DNA of 64,000 bases from JACCXG01 sp963785755 (GTDB taxonomy: Bacteria > Acidobacteriota > Vicinamibacteria > Vicinamibacterales > 2-12-FULL-66-21). Of this stretch, positions 55,649 to 64,000 are shown one piece after another. The notes beneath the pieces are model-generated. The model did not search any database, had not been told where the DNA came from, and saw only the letters and a list, made by a program, of their open reading frames with translations. Position numbers and translations under genes: made by a program. The stretch lies in NCBI GenBank assembly GCA_963785755.1, contig CAWAXG010000013.1:1270327-1334326 (forward strand), in the 5' to 3' direction. Every line of letters begins with the position of its first letter. Within the stretch, counting starts at the first letter, position 1.

Positions 55649-55814
55649 GCTCGTGTCTTCAACGTGACCGTCCGGGAGGATGAGCAACGCGACTGCCGCG
55701 TCAGCAGCGCGAATCTACCATGACAACGGCTCCCGCCGGCCTTACTGGCTCTTCTTCGAACTGCTACTGTCGCGCGATGGCTTCTGTTCACAAGGAGGAC
55801 GGGGGGCCTCCCTG

Positions 55815-57640
55815 TTAACGCTTGCGGCCGTTCCCAAGAGGTCCGGCGCCGTGGATCGTGCGTGGTCCACGGCGCCCATGACTCACGGCAACGTTCAGCG
55901 TTTCGTCGACGTCGTCGCCGCGGCGCGGAAGGAAGTTCTCGAGCGTCCAGAGCTCAAAGGCGTTTCCACCCGAGTGATAGACCACTCTGCGTCCCTCCGG
56001 ATCCAACTTCGCCTGAAGGGGAAACGATGGATCGAGCGGGCGCAGGGTCCCGTTGTCGACGTTGATCCTGTACCGGCCTCGCTTGCCCCCATCAGCCGTG
56101 GCGAACAGCAGGGAACGGCTGTCCGGCGTCCACATCGTGTTGATCCCATGGCTGGCAGCTGCCAGTCAGGCGATGAAGCTCGCGTGATTCGGCTCCGTCG
56201 ATCGACATGACGTTCAGCGTCGACGTTCCGGCATTGCGATCGCGGACGACGTACGCCAGGAGTCGGCCATTCGGCGAGACATTCCACGACTGGTCGAATC
56301 GAGGCGCTGTCTCCAGGATTTCGCGCTCCTGGCCCGAAGCGGTATCCCGAATCACGACATGCGATTTGCCTCCTTCTATGCGTTGGTAGACCATCGTCTT
56401 GCCGTCGGGCAGCCATGCCGACAGTGCAACCTCTCCGAGCACGATTGGGGTCGTCTCGCCTGAGTGGGCATCAACCCGGAAGATACCCTTGTGCCCCTTC
56501 AAATCCAGGCCCTGCACCGTAATCGACCCGTCTGGCGCCCAATGCGGACGCAAGACGTAGCCCAGGCCGGTGTCAAGATCCCGAGCTTCGGTGCCATCCA
56601 GGCTGCGAATGGCGAGCACGCGATTCCGGCGCTGATCAAGGATTGCGACGATGCGTTTGCCATCAGGGGACCAGGCGGGTCCACGCATTGGAGAAAGATA
56701 GTTTTCAAATGGCTCGGTGGGACCAGAGACGAGTTTCCCTGAATCCAGATCGACGGAGGCCATGAGGACCTTCACCGCCTGAGTGCGGACGCCGTAAACA
56801 AAAGCTCCGGCCCGAGTCATGCCGACGCTCGTGATGAACGGGCCGAGATCCGCTTTGATCAGAGCTGGCGCGCCGCTGGGTTGTCCATTTGCAAAGCCGA
56901 CCGACCACAATCCAAGGGACCCGGCACGGTCGCTCGCGAACAGCACGGAGCCTCCGTCCGGCGACCACCCGGCAACGAGATCCATGGCGGCGATGCGGGG
57001 CTATCGCCACTTCGCGGCTGCCGTCGGTGCGAAGCACGAACACGTCCTTGGCGCGGTTGCCCTGTTGCGGCAGGTCGTAGGCGATCTGCGTCCCATCAGG
57101 CGACAGGAAAATCCGGCTGGACCCCTGCCATTCGATCGATTTCAGCGCTCTGAACGAACCATCTTTGACCGCGATGAGACCCAATCTGAGCGGTGCTGGT
57201 CATTTCTCTGAAGCTGAACGAGGAGCGTCTGCTCCGTCGACCAGTCCAGTCGTGCGGCGCGATCCAGCTCACATCCGGCGTTGTCGTAAAGGATCCGCGG
57301 CGCTTGTACCTGGTGCGGCATCAATCTTGAGCAGGCGAACATCGTATCGGTCGGTTTGTCTGGTTGTACCAGGCGTAGGCGACCTGTGTGCCATCACGAG
57401 AAATCGCGCTCTCCTCGGCGTAATCCGGATCATCGTCGTAACCGGCTTTGTTGGTGAGCGGCCGCCACGTTCCACGTGACATATCCCGGATCGCCAGGTT
57501 TCCAGTGTTCCAGTCGGTGAACGACAGATACCGCCCATCCGCAGTGATCGTGCCCATGGTGTCGACGTCGGGGCCTGTCCACAACTGGCGGTTGACCGTT
57601 GCAGCCGGCCCGACCGCTGCTCGTGCGGCGGGATCCCGAG
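55815..57640 (-). pseudogene. PD40 beta-propeller protein, 5' part missing and frame-broken
   Basis: Reading through about seven extra bases gives a continuous PD40/WD40-like protein: QLWTGPDVDTMGTITADGRY, FTDWNTGNLAIRDM, YAEESAISRDGTQVAYAWYN, APRILYDNAGCEL, IFLSPDGTQIAYDLP, GWSPDGGSVLFASDRAGSLG, HWAPDGSITVQGLD and WTPDSRSLLFATADGG. It ends in a Pro/Arg-rich tail. This is the C-terminal half of an Acidobacteria family in which a winged-helix or kinase domain precedes the propeller. The 5' end is absent: upstream DNA is the histidine kinase at 57640-59387. Deletion or assembly join cannot be told apart here. Confidence 0.7.
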
Positions 57641-59387
57641 CCCACGGTCCCGGACGCTGATCGCAACCTGCGCCGCGCGTCGCACGAGGGTGACCTCGAT
57701 GGGAGTCCGGTCGGGCGAATACTTGACGGCGTTGTCGAGCAGATTCCACACCGCTCTCGACAACGCCTCATCGTCGGCGTCGATCGGGATGGGATCCGTT
57801 GCGCTCGAAGTCCACGCGATACCCCGAGGCCTGCGGCTGCACGCGGAAGTCGTCGACGACGCGTTGCACGAGCTCGGCGCAGTCGCGGGGCTCGAAATGA
57901 TACGGCCGGGCGCCGGCCTCCATCCGGCCGAAGTCGAGCACCGATTCGACCAGCCGCGCGAGTCGATCGGTGGCCCTGGACTGGACGTCGTAACACAGCC
58001 GGCGGCGGTCCGCGTCCAGGTCCGGCTGTTCCCGCAACATGTCGGTGAACTGCCGCAAGGCGGTCAGCGGAGTGCGGAACTCGTGCGAAACCGCCGCCAC
58101 GAAATCCGACTGCAGGCGCGCGACCGCCACCTCTCGTGTCACCGCGCGGAGGATGAGCCAGCTGGCTGCGAGAGTCAGCACCGCGATGAGCGCGAAACCA
58201 GAAAACATGAGGCGCCGGCGTTTGACGAAGCCGGCGCTCTGCGGCGCTGCGGTACTGGACGCAACCAGCTGCCAGGGCAGCTCTGACACCGAGCCGTTCA
58301 CGGAAATCGTGAGCGGCGAACGCGAGGGTGCCTGGGCCCCCGATGGACGTGTCATCGCGAAGGGAATCTCCCTGCCGGAGCTGTCGCGCAGCTCGAACGT
58401 GAGGGCTTGTTCGTTCGCCACGGCGGCGACCGGCTCCAGCCACTGTGATGCGACGAACGCTCTCGTGGCGACGAGCACCCGCGATCGATTACCAGTCGGC
58501 TGCGCGATGACGGCGAGCTCCTGGCCACCAATCGTCATCCACCGGCGCCGGCCCGATGCCGCACCGAACCCGCCGCCAGTGCGCTCGCGCCACAACGCCG
58601 ACACGGCAGCGCTGAAAATCTCCGCGGGCGAGGTGACGCGCGGGCGGCCGGCCCAGCGCTCCGCATCCAGAAAATAGGTCACATAGGCCGGCTCCAGGAC
58701 CGGCCACCTGCCGGCCGACAGATCCTGATGCAAGCGAGAGGCTTCGGTCCTGAGGTCGTCCTCACGGTTCAGACGCTGCAGAAGGGAGCACCGGGCCCAC
58801 GAGGCGGCAAGACCGAGAGGTACACCGGCTTCGACGATGTCCACGACAGACTGGAGATCGGCGTAAATCGCGAGCGCCTCGGAATGCCGGCCGACCGCAT
58901 CGAGGTTGCGCGCGAGCCGCAGCAACGCGCCGGACCGGACGGCTCGATCCGGGGAGGCGGCGAGGCGTCGATATGCCGCGATGGCGCCAGGTCGATCGCC
59001 GTTCTGGAACTCGAGCACGTCGACGCCGCGAAAAGGCTCGGCGGGGACCTCCCGCAGCGCGGGGAGCACCGGCAGGAACGCGATTCGGCCGGCGGGCAGG
59101 ACCTCGACACCCGCCGGTGAAAACGTCACGGCGATCGCGCCGTCAGGCCAATCATCCCTGCCCTCGGCCAGCCGCTGCTCCGACGCGCCGATCATGCGCT
59201 GGAGCTTGGCCACGACGAGATCCACCCCCGTCTGCAGCCGGTCGCGGACCTGCTGCTCCTCGAGCCGCCGATCCTGATCGAGCAGCCGTACGCCCAGCCA
59301 GAGGAACACGGCCAGGGGTACGACCGTGACAGCGGCAATCAGCGCCACCACCCCGGCCGGCGCGGAGATGCGGCCATGAGATCGCAT
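57640..59387 (-). pseudogene. Membrane sensor histidine kinase truncated in its ATPase domain
   Basis: The protein starts with a membrane helix (GVVALIAAVTVVPLAVFLWL), a long extracytoplasmic region with TPR-like helices, and a second helix (SGFALIAVLTLAASWLILRA). HisKA follows with AAVSHEFRTPLTALRQF, and the ATPase N-box LLDNAVKYSPD. One extra base lies near 57762. After RDRGLGIPPHEQ (G1 box) the sequence changes abruptly into a PD40 protein frame, so the G2 box and C-terminus are missing. The kinase as assembled could not bind ATP normally. The start ATG at 59387 is preferred. Confidence 0.75.
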
Positions 59388-59699
59388 GGAGGCGTTCAGT
59401 CTAACGGCCCTCTGTGCGACGGAAGTAGAAAGATTGTGTTGTTTTGGTGACGTCCTCGGAGCCGTCGGCCCGCGACTCGTGACCGGGGTCAGCGATCTCC
59501 GTCGGTTCAAGAGTTCAAAGGTTCAGGGGTTCAGGGGTTCGTGGTTCGGGTTCAGGGGTTCAGGGGTTCAACTTCAATTGATTTGATCCGCGAGCATCCG
59601 CGACAATCCGCGACTCGTGACCCCAGTCAGCGGTCCGCGAGAAATCCGCGACTCGGAGTTGGACCTGGCGCCCCCCCGGGCGGTAGACTTCCGCCCACC
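59388..59699. repeat. Intergenic region with GGTTCAGGGGTTCA repeats
   Basis: About ten degenerate GGTTCAGG, GGGTTCAA and GGTTCAAGAG words lie at about 59505-59585, upstream of the isomerase. Two copies of CCGCGACTCGTGACC (near 59468 and 59609) and related CGCGACTCG words form direct repeats nearby. The region between the divergent kinase and isomerase should hold both promoters; no operator of the TTGGAC type is complete (only a half site near 59659). Confidence 0.7.
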
Positions 59700-60579
59700 A
59701 TGATCACCCGACGCACCTTCATCCAACAGGCCGGCGCCTTCGCCTCGGCCGCCGTCGTGCTCCCGGCCGTCCAGCAGCGCCGCTACAAGATGGGGCTGCA
59801 GCTCTTCACGGTCACGTGCGGCGATGGCCAAAGACGTCGACGGCACGCTCAAGCAGGTCGCCGCGATGGGCTACGAGGAGTTCGAGACCTACGGCTTCGA
59901 CCCTGAAGGGATGCGCTACTACGGCTTGCCAGCCAAGGAATTCGCGCAGCTCCTGCGGGATCTCAAGCTCACCACCCCGAGCGGCCACTACGATCTGAAC
60001 CGGTTCGCGTCAGCCAGCGCCGACGATCTGAATCGCTACGTCGATCGCTGCGTGGAGGGGGCGCACGCGCTCGGGCAGTCCTACATCACCTGGCCGCTGC
60101 TCGACGCGGGCGATCGGACGATCGACAAGTTCAAGAGCGTCGCGGCGCGATTGAACGCCATCGGCGAGCGGCTCAAGAAAGCGAAGCTGCAGGTCGCCTA
60201 CCACAATCACGACTTCGAGTTCGTCGAGCAGAACGGGCAGATCGGCTACGACGTCATCCTCAAGGAAACGGATCCGGCTCTCGTCAAGCTGCAGATGGAT
60301 CTGTACTGGATCGCGCGCGGCTCGAAGCTGACGCCGAACGAATGGTTCAAGCGCGCGCCCGGGCGGTTCGTGATGTGGCATGTCAAGGACATGCACAAGA
60401 CCAGCCGGGACTACACCGAGCTCGGGAATGGGTCGATCGACTTCACGCGCATCTGGCCCGACGCCGGGCTCGCCGGCCTGAGACACTACTTCGTCGAGCA
60501 GGGCGGCAATTTCACGCACGACCCGCTCCGGAGCGTCGCCGACAGCGCCGACTACGTCAAGCGCGTGCTGCTGAAGTAG
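59700..60579 (+). CDS. Sugar phosphate isomerase/epimerase-like TIM barrel (one frame break)
   Basis: With one extra base removed near 59817 the frame is 292 residues. A twin-arginine-type signal (TRRTFIQQAGAFASAAVVLP) opens it. The xylose-isomerase-like barrel follows: GYEEFETYGFD, YHNHDFEF (metal-ligand histidine pair), LKLQMDLYWIARG-type strand (KLQMDLYWIARG) and WHVKDMHK (metal-binding His). The start at 59700 has no strong ribosome site. Secreted members of this family occur in soil bacteria with unknown sugar substrates. It converges with the secreted protein at 60589, only 9 bases apart. Confidence 0.85.
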
Positions 60580-60588
60580 GCGGCGCCT

Positions 60589-62288
60589 CTAGCGAGACGC
60601 TTTCTGGCCCGGGGCCGGCTGCGGCTTGTCCGGCATCCGCTCGAGTCCGACCAGCTTCCAGCTGCCGCCATCCTGGCGGAAATAGGCGCGCACCGGCTGC
60701 TTCCACGACGGGTAGCCGGCGCTGTCCGCGGCGATGTCCACCGCCACGAACCCACTCGACGGCAGCCCGCTCGGCGCCGCGATCGTCGTCGTCGCGCTGG
60801 TCGTCTCCCCGATTGGCTTGGTCTGGCCGGTCGCGTTGTCGAACGTCATCCACGCCGCCCGGTACGCGACCGTGCCCTGCGCGACGCCGCCCGCGACCGC
60901 CGCGTTCTCGAACGTCAGGCCTTTCGCATCGAGACGAGGAGCGACGATCGGATTCACCTGCGTCAGGTAGATCGTCTTGATCTTCTCGCGCCGCTGGATG
61001 AGCACGTCGGCGAGATACTTTTCGGCCTCCGGATCGCTGAACTGTCCGGTCTTGGCGGCCGCCCTGATCATGTCGTCGGTGAAGGCCGCGATCCGCCGCG
61101 CCGCCCAGAAGGCGTCGTCGTCGCGCAGCTCCATGTAGGCGGTGGTCGGCGTCTGCGGCCGCCAGGTTCTCGGATCGAACACCTTGCCTTCGAACTTGCC
61201 GATCGAGTCGGTGCTCGACGTAGTCGACGGTCTGCCACGGGCTCAGGCCGAATCCCAGGGTGAAGAGGCGCTTCCGCGAGGGCCCACCTTCGTAGAAGTA
61301 TTCGTAACTCAGATCCCACTCGTGATCGCCGTTGCACATGCCGAACGTCGAGCCGACGTCCTGGAGATAGTGCTTGACGATCGTCTTGCCGTTCTCGATG
61401 ACGACCGTGTCGATGGTGTTCTTGGCCTTGATGTCGGTGAGGTTCGTCCAGGCGCCGAAGACCCGCAGCGCGCGCAGCTCGCGCCGATGCTCGTGCGGCA
61501 CGACATCGTTCGGGTCGTCGGGGCGCGTGCCGACGTACTGGAAGCCGCCGAGAATCTTGCCCGGAAGCAGCCGGCCGGCGATGACCCGATAGGATCCGTC
61601 CGGATTGCGCTTGACTCGCTCGAGAATGACGTTCATGTCGTCCTGGTCGAACGAACTGCGCTTGCCGTTGGGGCGGCGAATGGTCGCCTTCGGATCGATC
61701 GTGGTGTTCTTGGGATCGAAGGTGGTGATGAACGATTCCACCTGGTTGTAGCCGAGCGCCCAGAAAATCTTGCTCGCGACCGCGACGGCGGCGGTTGCGC
61801 CTTCCGGCGCGTGCGGCGGATCGAACTCGAGGAACCAGGTCTCCCCCTTGGCGTCGGTGGCCGTGAAGCCCGGGTGCGCGCCGGAGGTCTTTTCCCGGAT
61901 CAGCACCCACTTCGACGGGTCGGGCGGCTGTCCGACATTCGGGCCGCGAACCAGCTCTTCGGTCGTAATCGCCCTGGCGCCGATGCGATTGGTGAACCAG
62001 CTCGAATCCGGCACCTCGTCGATCGTGTTGATGTTCTTCGCGCGCAGGCCGGTCGGCTTGTAACCCGAGGTGACGAACAGGTTGTACACCAGCTCGTACA
62101 TCTGCGACTGCTCGTAGGGCGCCGCCTTCGACGGCGTCCTGCGATTCGGGCTCGCGCGCGATCGGATCGTCCGGATAGAAGCGAGGAGCCTGTGTCGAGG
62201 CGCCCGCGGCAAACAGGCCAATCGCGCCGGCCGACAGCACCACGAATCCGGCTCGACGCGCACGTGACGAAAGCTTTGACATGTCCAT
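60589..62288 (-). CDS. Conserved-looking secreted protein, unknown function (two frame breaks)
   Basis: With extra bases removed near 62135 and 61212 the frame is 565 residues, an exact codon count. A signal peptide (AGFVVLSAGAIGLFAAGAST) precedes a mature region with many short charged motifs: SSWFTNRIGARAITTEELVR, WVLIREKTSGAHPGFTATDA, WALGYNQVESFITTFDP, FGAWTNLTDIKAKNTIDTVV and KHYLQDVGSTFGM. The run of K/D/H residues around these hints at a kinase-like or ATP-grasp-like fold, but no family is recognised. It begins 12 bases after the stop of the BamA-like barrel gene, so the two are probably co-transcribed. Confidence 0.7.
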
Positions 62289-62300
62289 GGATGCGTAATC

Positions 62301-63668
62301 CTAAAAGGCAGCAGACGCCGCGAAGATGAAGCTCAGGCTGCTTTCGCGGCTCCTCGCCACCTCGACGCGAAGCGGCGTGGCGAACGGGCCGTGGAAGCGG
62401 ATGCCGAACCCGTAGTCGTCCTTCAGCCCGTCGAAGTCGATGTCCGATGTCCGCTCCGTGACCTTGCCCGCGTCGTAGAAGAAGGCCATGTCGAAGTAGC
62501 GGTTGACCATGATGCGCCATTCCGCCTGCAACAGCAGACTGTTCTGATCGCGGAAGCGCCAGCTGGAATAGCCGCGCAGCGACGAGCCGCCGCCCAACGC
62601 CGGCAGCATGAAGAACGGCGTCTGCTGGCCGTCCTTTTCGTTGGCGGTCTGCACGCGGCCGCGGAACGACAGGACCCACGTCTCACGCAGGATGGGAAGG
62701 TGCTGAATCGCCTCGTACTCGACCATCTGGAATCCGAAGTTCTTGTCCTGGTCGCGGTAGTCGTGAAGCGTGGCGCCGATGAATCCGCCCCGGCGCGTAT
62801 ACCCCGGGGACGTGCGCCAATCGAGTCCGACGGTGCCCTGAGTGTGCACGTAGGTGATTTCGGCGCCCAGTCCCGGAAGTTCGTCCGGCGTGTACCGGGT
62901 TTCGACGGACGGGAACGAACCCTCTCCGGACTCCTGCGACCATCGGCTGTACTCGGCACCGCCGCGCAGCATGAAGGCGCGGCGTGTCGGGAAGATGGTC
63001 AGGAGGGCCGACCCGTACGGCTGCTGAAACAGGTAGTTGGTGCGATCGTCCTTCGACGTGTCCTGACCGATCCCGTAAAAGCCGACCTGCGTCGCCTCGC
63101 GCCAGCCGCCGAGCACCGAGAGCTGGCCCCGGCGCTTGAACATCCGCGGCGCGATGAACTCGACCTCCGCCCGCTTGTAGCCGGAAAGCGTGTAGCTGCC
63201 GCGCACGTCGATGATGTTGTAGCTGCTCACATAGTTCTGGTATCCCAGCCCCAGCGTGAAGCCGCCGCCCGAATAGGCGCTCTCGAAGAAGGGATGCCAC
63301 TTCAACGCCCCGCCTTGCAGCAAGGTGTCGAGCCGGTCGAAGATCCGCTCGCCCTTGCCGGGCTCGTACGGTTTCAGCGTTGGCACCTTCGCCGCCTGCT
63401 GCTGCTCGATCGCCGCCTGCCGCGACGACGCCGGCGCGGTCTGTGCCGGAGCCGTGGCGGCGGACGAGGGCGGCTGCGGTTTGGCCTGGTTTGATTGATC
63501 GTTCCCTTCCGCGCCGGCCGTGGTCTCAGCCTCGCGGGTCTCTGCTTGGGTCACCCCTTCGACTGTCCCGGGCGGAGACGGCGGCAGCGTCTGCGCGGCC
63601 GCCGCCGACACCGACGCGGCTGCGAGGACGACCGTTGAGAACAGTTTCAACACTCCAAAAGTACGCAC
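62301..63668 (-). CDS. BamA/D15-like outer-membrane barrel protein
   Basis: A 455-residue protein from GTG 63668. A signal peptide (LKLFSTVVLAAASVSAAAAQ) is followed by an alanine/proline/glutamine-rich stretch and a C-terminal D15/BamA-type barrel (strands such as GGFTLGLGYQNYVSSYNI, AGKVTERTSDIDFDGLKDDY, GFGIRFHG). The end SLSFIFAASAAF finishes with a terminal Phe, the usual barrel signature. No POTRA domain is evident. It precedes the unknown secreted protein in one operon and may help place it at the outer membrane (inference). Confidence 0.85.
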   Translation of the reverse strand: MRTFGVLKLFSTVVLAAASVSAAAAQTLPPSPPGTVEGVTQAETREAETTAGAEGNDQSNQAKPQPPSSAATAPAQTAPASSRQAAIEQQQAAKVPTLKPYEPGKGERIFDRLDTLLQGGALKWHPFFESAYSGGGFTLGLGYQNYVSSYNIIDVRGSYTLSGYKRAEVEFIAPRMFKRRGQLSVLGGWREATQVGFYGIGQDTSKDDRTNYLFQQPYGSALLTIFPTRRAFMLRGGAEYSRWSQESGEGSFPSVETRYTPDELPGLGAEITYVHTQGTVGLDWRTSPGYTRRGGFIGATLHDYRDQDKNFGFQMVEYEAIQHLPILRETWVLSFRGRVQTANEKDGQQTPFFMLPALGGGSSLRGYSSWRFRDQNSLLLQAEWRIMVNRYFDMAFFYDAGKVTERTSDIDFDGLKDDYGFGIRFHGPFATPLRVEVARSRESSLSFIFAASAAF

Positions 63669-63922
63669 GTATGACCAACCTTCCGAATCGAAAGTCCCGA
63701 CTCGACGGGGAAATACCAGGTAATCGACGCTAGGACCTGAACGAACAGCACCGCGCGCCAGGACGTGCGGTGTGACGCCGTAGTTTACAGCCGGGCGATT
63801 CGCCAGACAATCCGGCCGGGGACCTGGCGCGTGGGCGCGGCCCCATCCGTTCCGCTTCGCAGGGGCAGACGGGGTCCTCAATTCCTAATCCCTGGTCCTG
63901 AATCCCGATCCGATCCCGAGGC
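63669..63922. repeat. Intergenic region with AATCCCGATCC words
   Basis: At about 63878-63922 words TAATCCC, GAATCCCGATC, CGATCCCGAGG resemble the tract at 2361-2504. Upstream of the barrel gene the bases 63669-63877 hold the presumed promoter; nothing else was recognised. Confidence 0.6.
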
Positions 63923-64000
63923 TCATGGAAGGTGAGCGGCGACGCTGCTCACGAACTGGACGATTCGATGCGCCTGGCTGCGATCCGGATCGAGGTCCGG
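63923..64000 (-). CDS. Partial gene at the window edge, C-terminal 25 codons
   Basis: A minus-strand frame ends at TGA 63925-63923 and reads DLDPDRSQAHRIVQFVSSV then AAHLP. It looks like a protein C-terminus, but the gene lies outside the window and cannot be identified. Confidence 0.35.
   Translation of the reverse strand, partial: PDLDPDRSQAHRIVQFVSSVAAHLP

Noticed and set aside
59655..59675. A fifth TTGGAC operator near the isomerase
   Set aside because: Only one half site (TTGGACC) is present; the GTCCAA arm is missing.
1..64000. tRNA, rRNA, phage or transposase genes
   Set aside because: No cloverleaf-like sequence, rRNA-like stretch, integrase or transposase frame was seen on either strand, though short RNAs could be missed by eye.

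Overview
The window is GC-rich, gene-dense DNA that looks like an Acidobacteriota genome, most likely of the Vicinamibacteria type. This rests on: tandem MacB/FtsX-like 'orphan' permeases beside a PadR-type regulator; a Ser/Thr kinase with TolB-like and TPR modules; a DUF2934 protein; PD40 propeller proteins; and many hairpin-forming intergenic repeats. No rRNA, tRNA, CRISPR array, transposase or phage gene was seen. The taxonomy is an inference from gene families, not from a marker gene.

Layout. 1-14.3 kb is a signalling block: a partial ABC-substrate-binding sensor kinase, a small membrane protein, a secreted protein, a PAS/GAF hybrid kinase, a DUF2934 protein, a soluble kinase, a receiver-only regulator, a FixJ-like regulator, a secreted helical protein, a sigma-54-type activator and a second ABC-substrate-binding/PAS kinase. 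14.3-22.2 kb has an HTTM-type membrane protein with its small partner, a patatin/Omp85 outer-membrane protein, a ROK kinase plus PIG-L deacetylase operon, and a divergent Gfo/Idh oxidoreductase. 22.4-26.2 kb is a 1280-residue double hybrid kinase. 26.5-32.2 kb is a permease-PadR-permease operon. 32.3-36.3 kb carries a molybdopterin oxidoreductase, an isocitrate lyase/PEP mutase family enzyme and an aquaporin. 36.6-41.6 kb is a NarL regulator, a DesK-like kinase, an ABC-2 permease fused to an amidohydrolase, and the ABC ATPase. 41.7-50.8 kb has a DUF418 protein, an APC-like/MgtE fusion, a broken permease and a GlxA-type AraC regulator. 50.9-55.6 kb is a kinase/TolB/TPR pair and an SMP-30 protein. 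55.8-59.4 kb is a chimera in which a sensor kinase runs into a PD40 propeller protein. 59.7-64 kb has a TIM-barrel isomerase, an unknown secreted protein with a BamA-like barrel, and a partial gene.

Two themes stand out. First, a palindromic operator, TTGGAC-N4-GTCCAA, occurs four times. It lies upstream of the receiver-only regulator, the secreted helical protein, the sigma-54-type activator (shared with the divergent kinase) and the aquaporin. In three cases it sits 1 nt upstream of a -35-like hexamer with a 17-nt spacer to a -10-like hexamer, which suggests one activator-controlled regulon. Second, intergenic DNA is unusually rich in imperfect inverted repeats. These include a 90-bp two-hairpin element present twice, a CAAGTGGCAAG family present at least three times, and REP-like hairpins.

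Many genes are frame-broken. In nearly every case that could be reconstructed the lesion is a single extra base, and removing those bases gives reading frames of exact codon length (for example seven in the 21.1-22.2 kb oxidoreductase, four in the ROK gene, three in the patatin gene). Insertion-only damage in otherwise intact sequence points to uncorrected long-read errors more than to real pseudogenes. Product calls below therefore describe the reconstructed genes.
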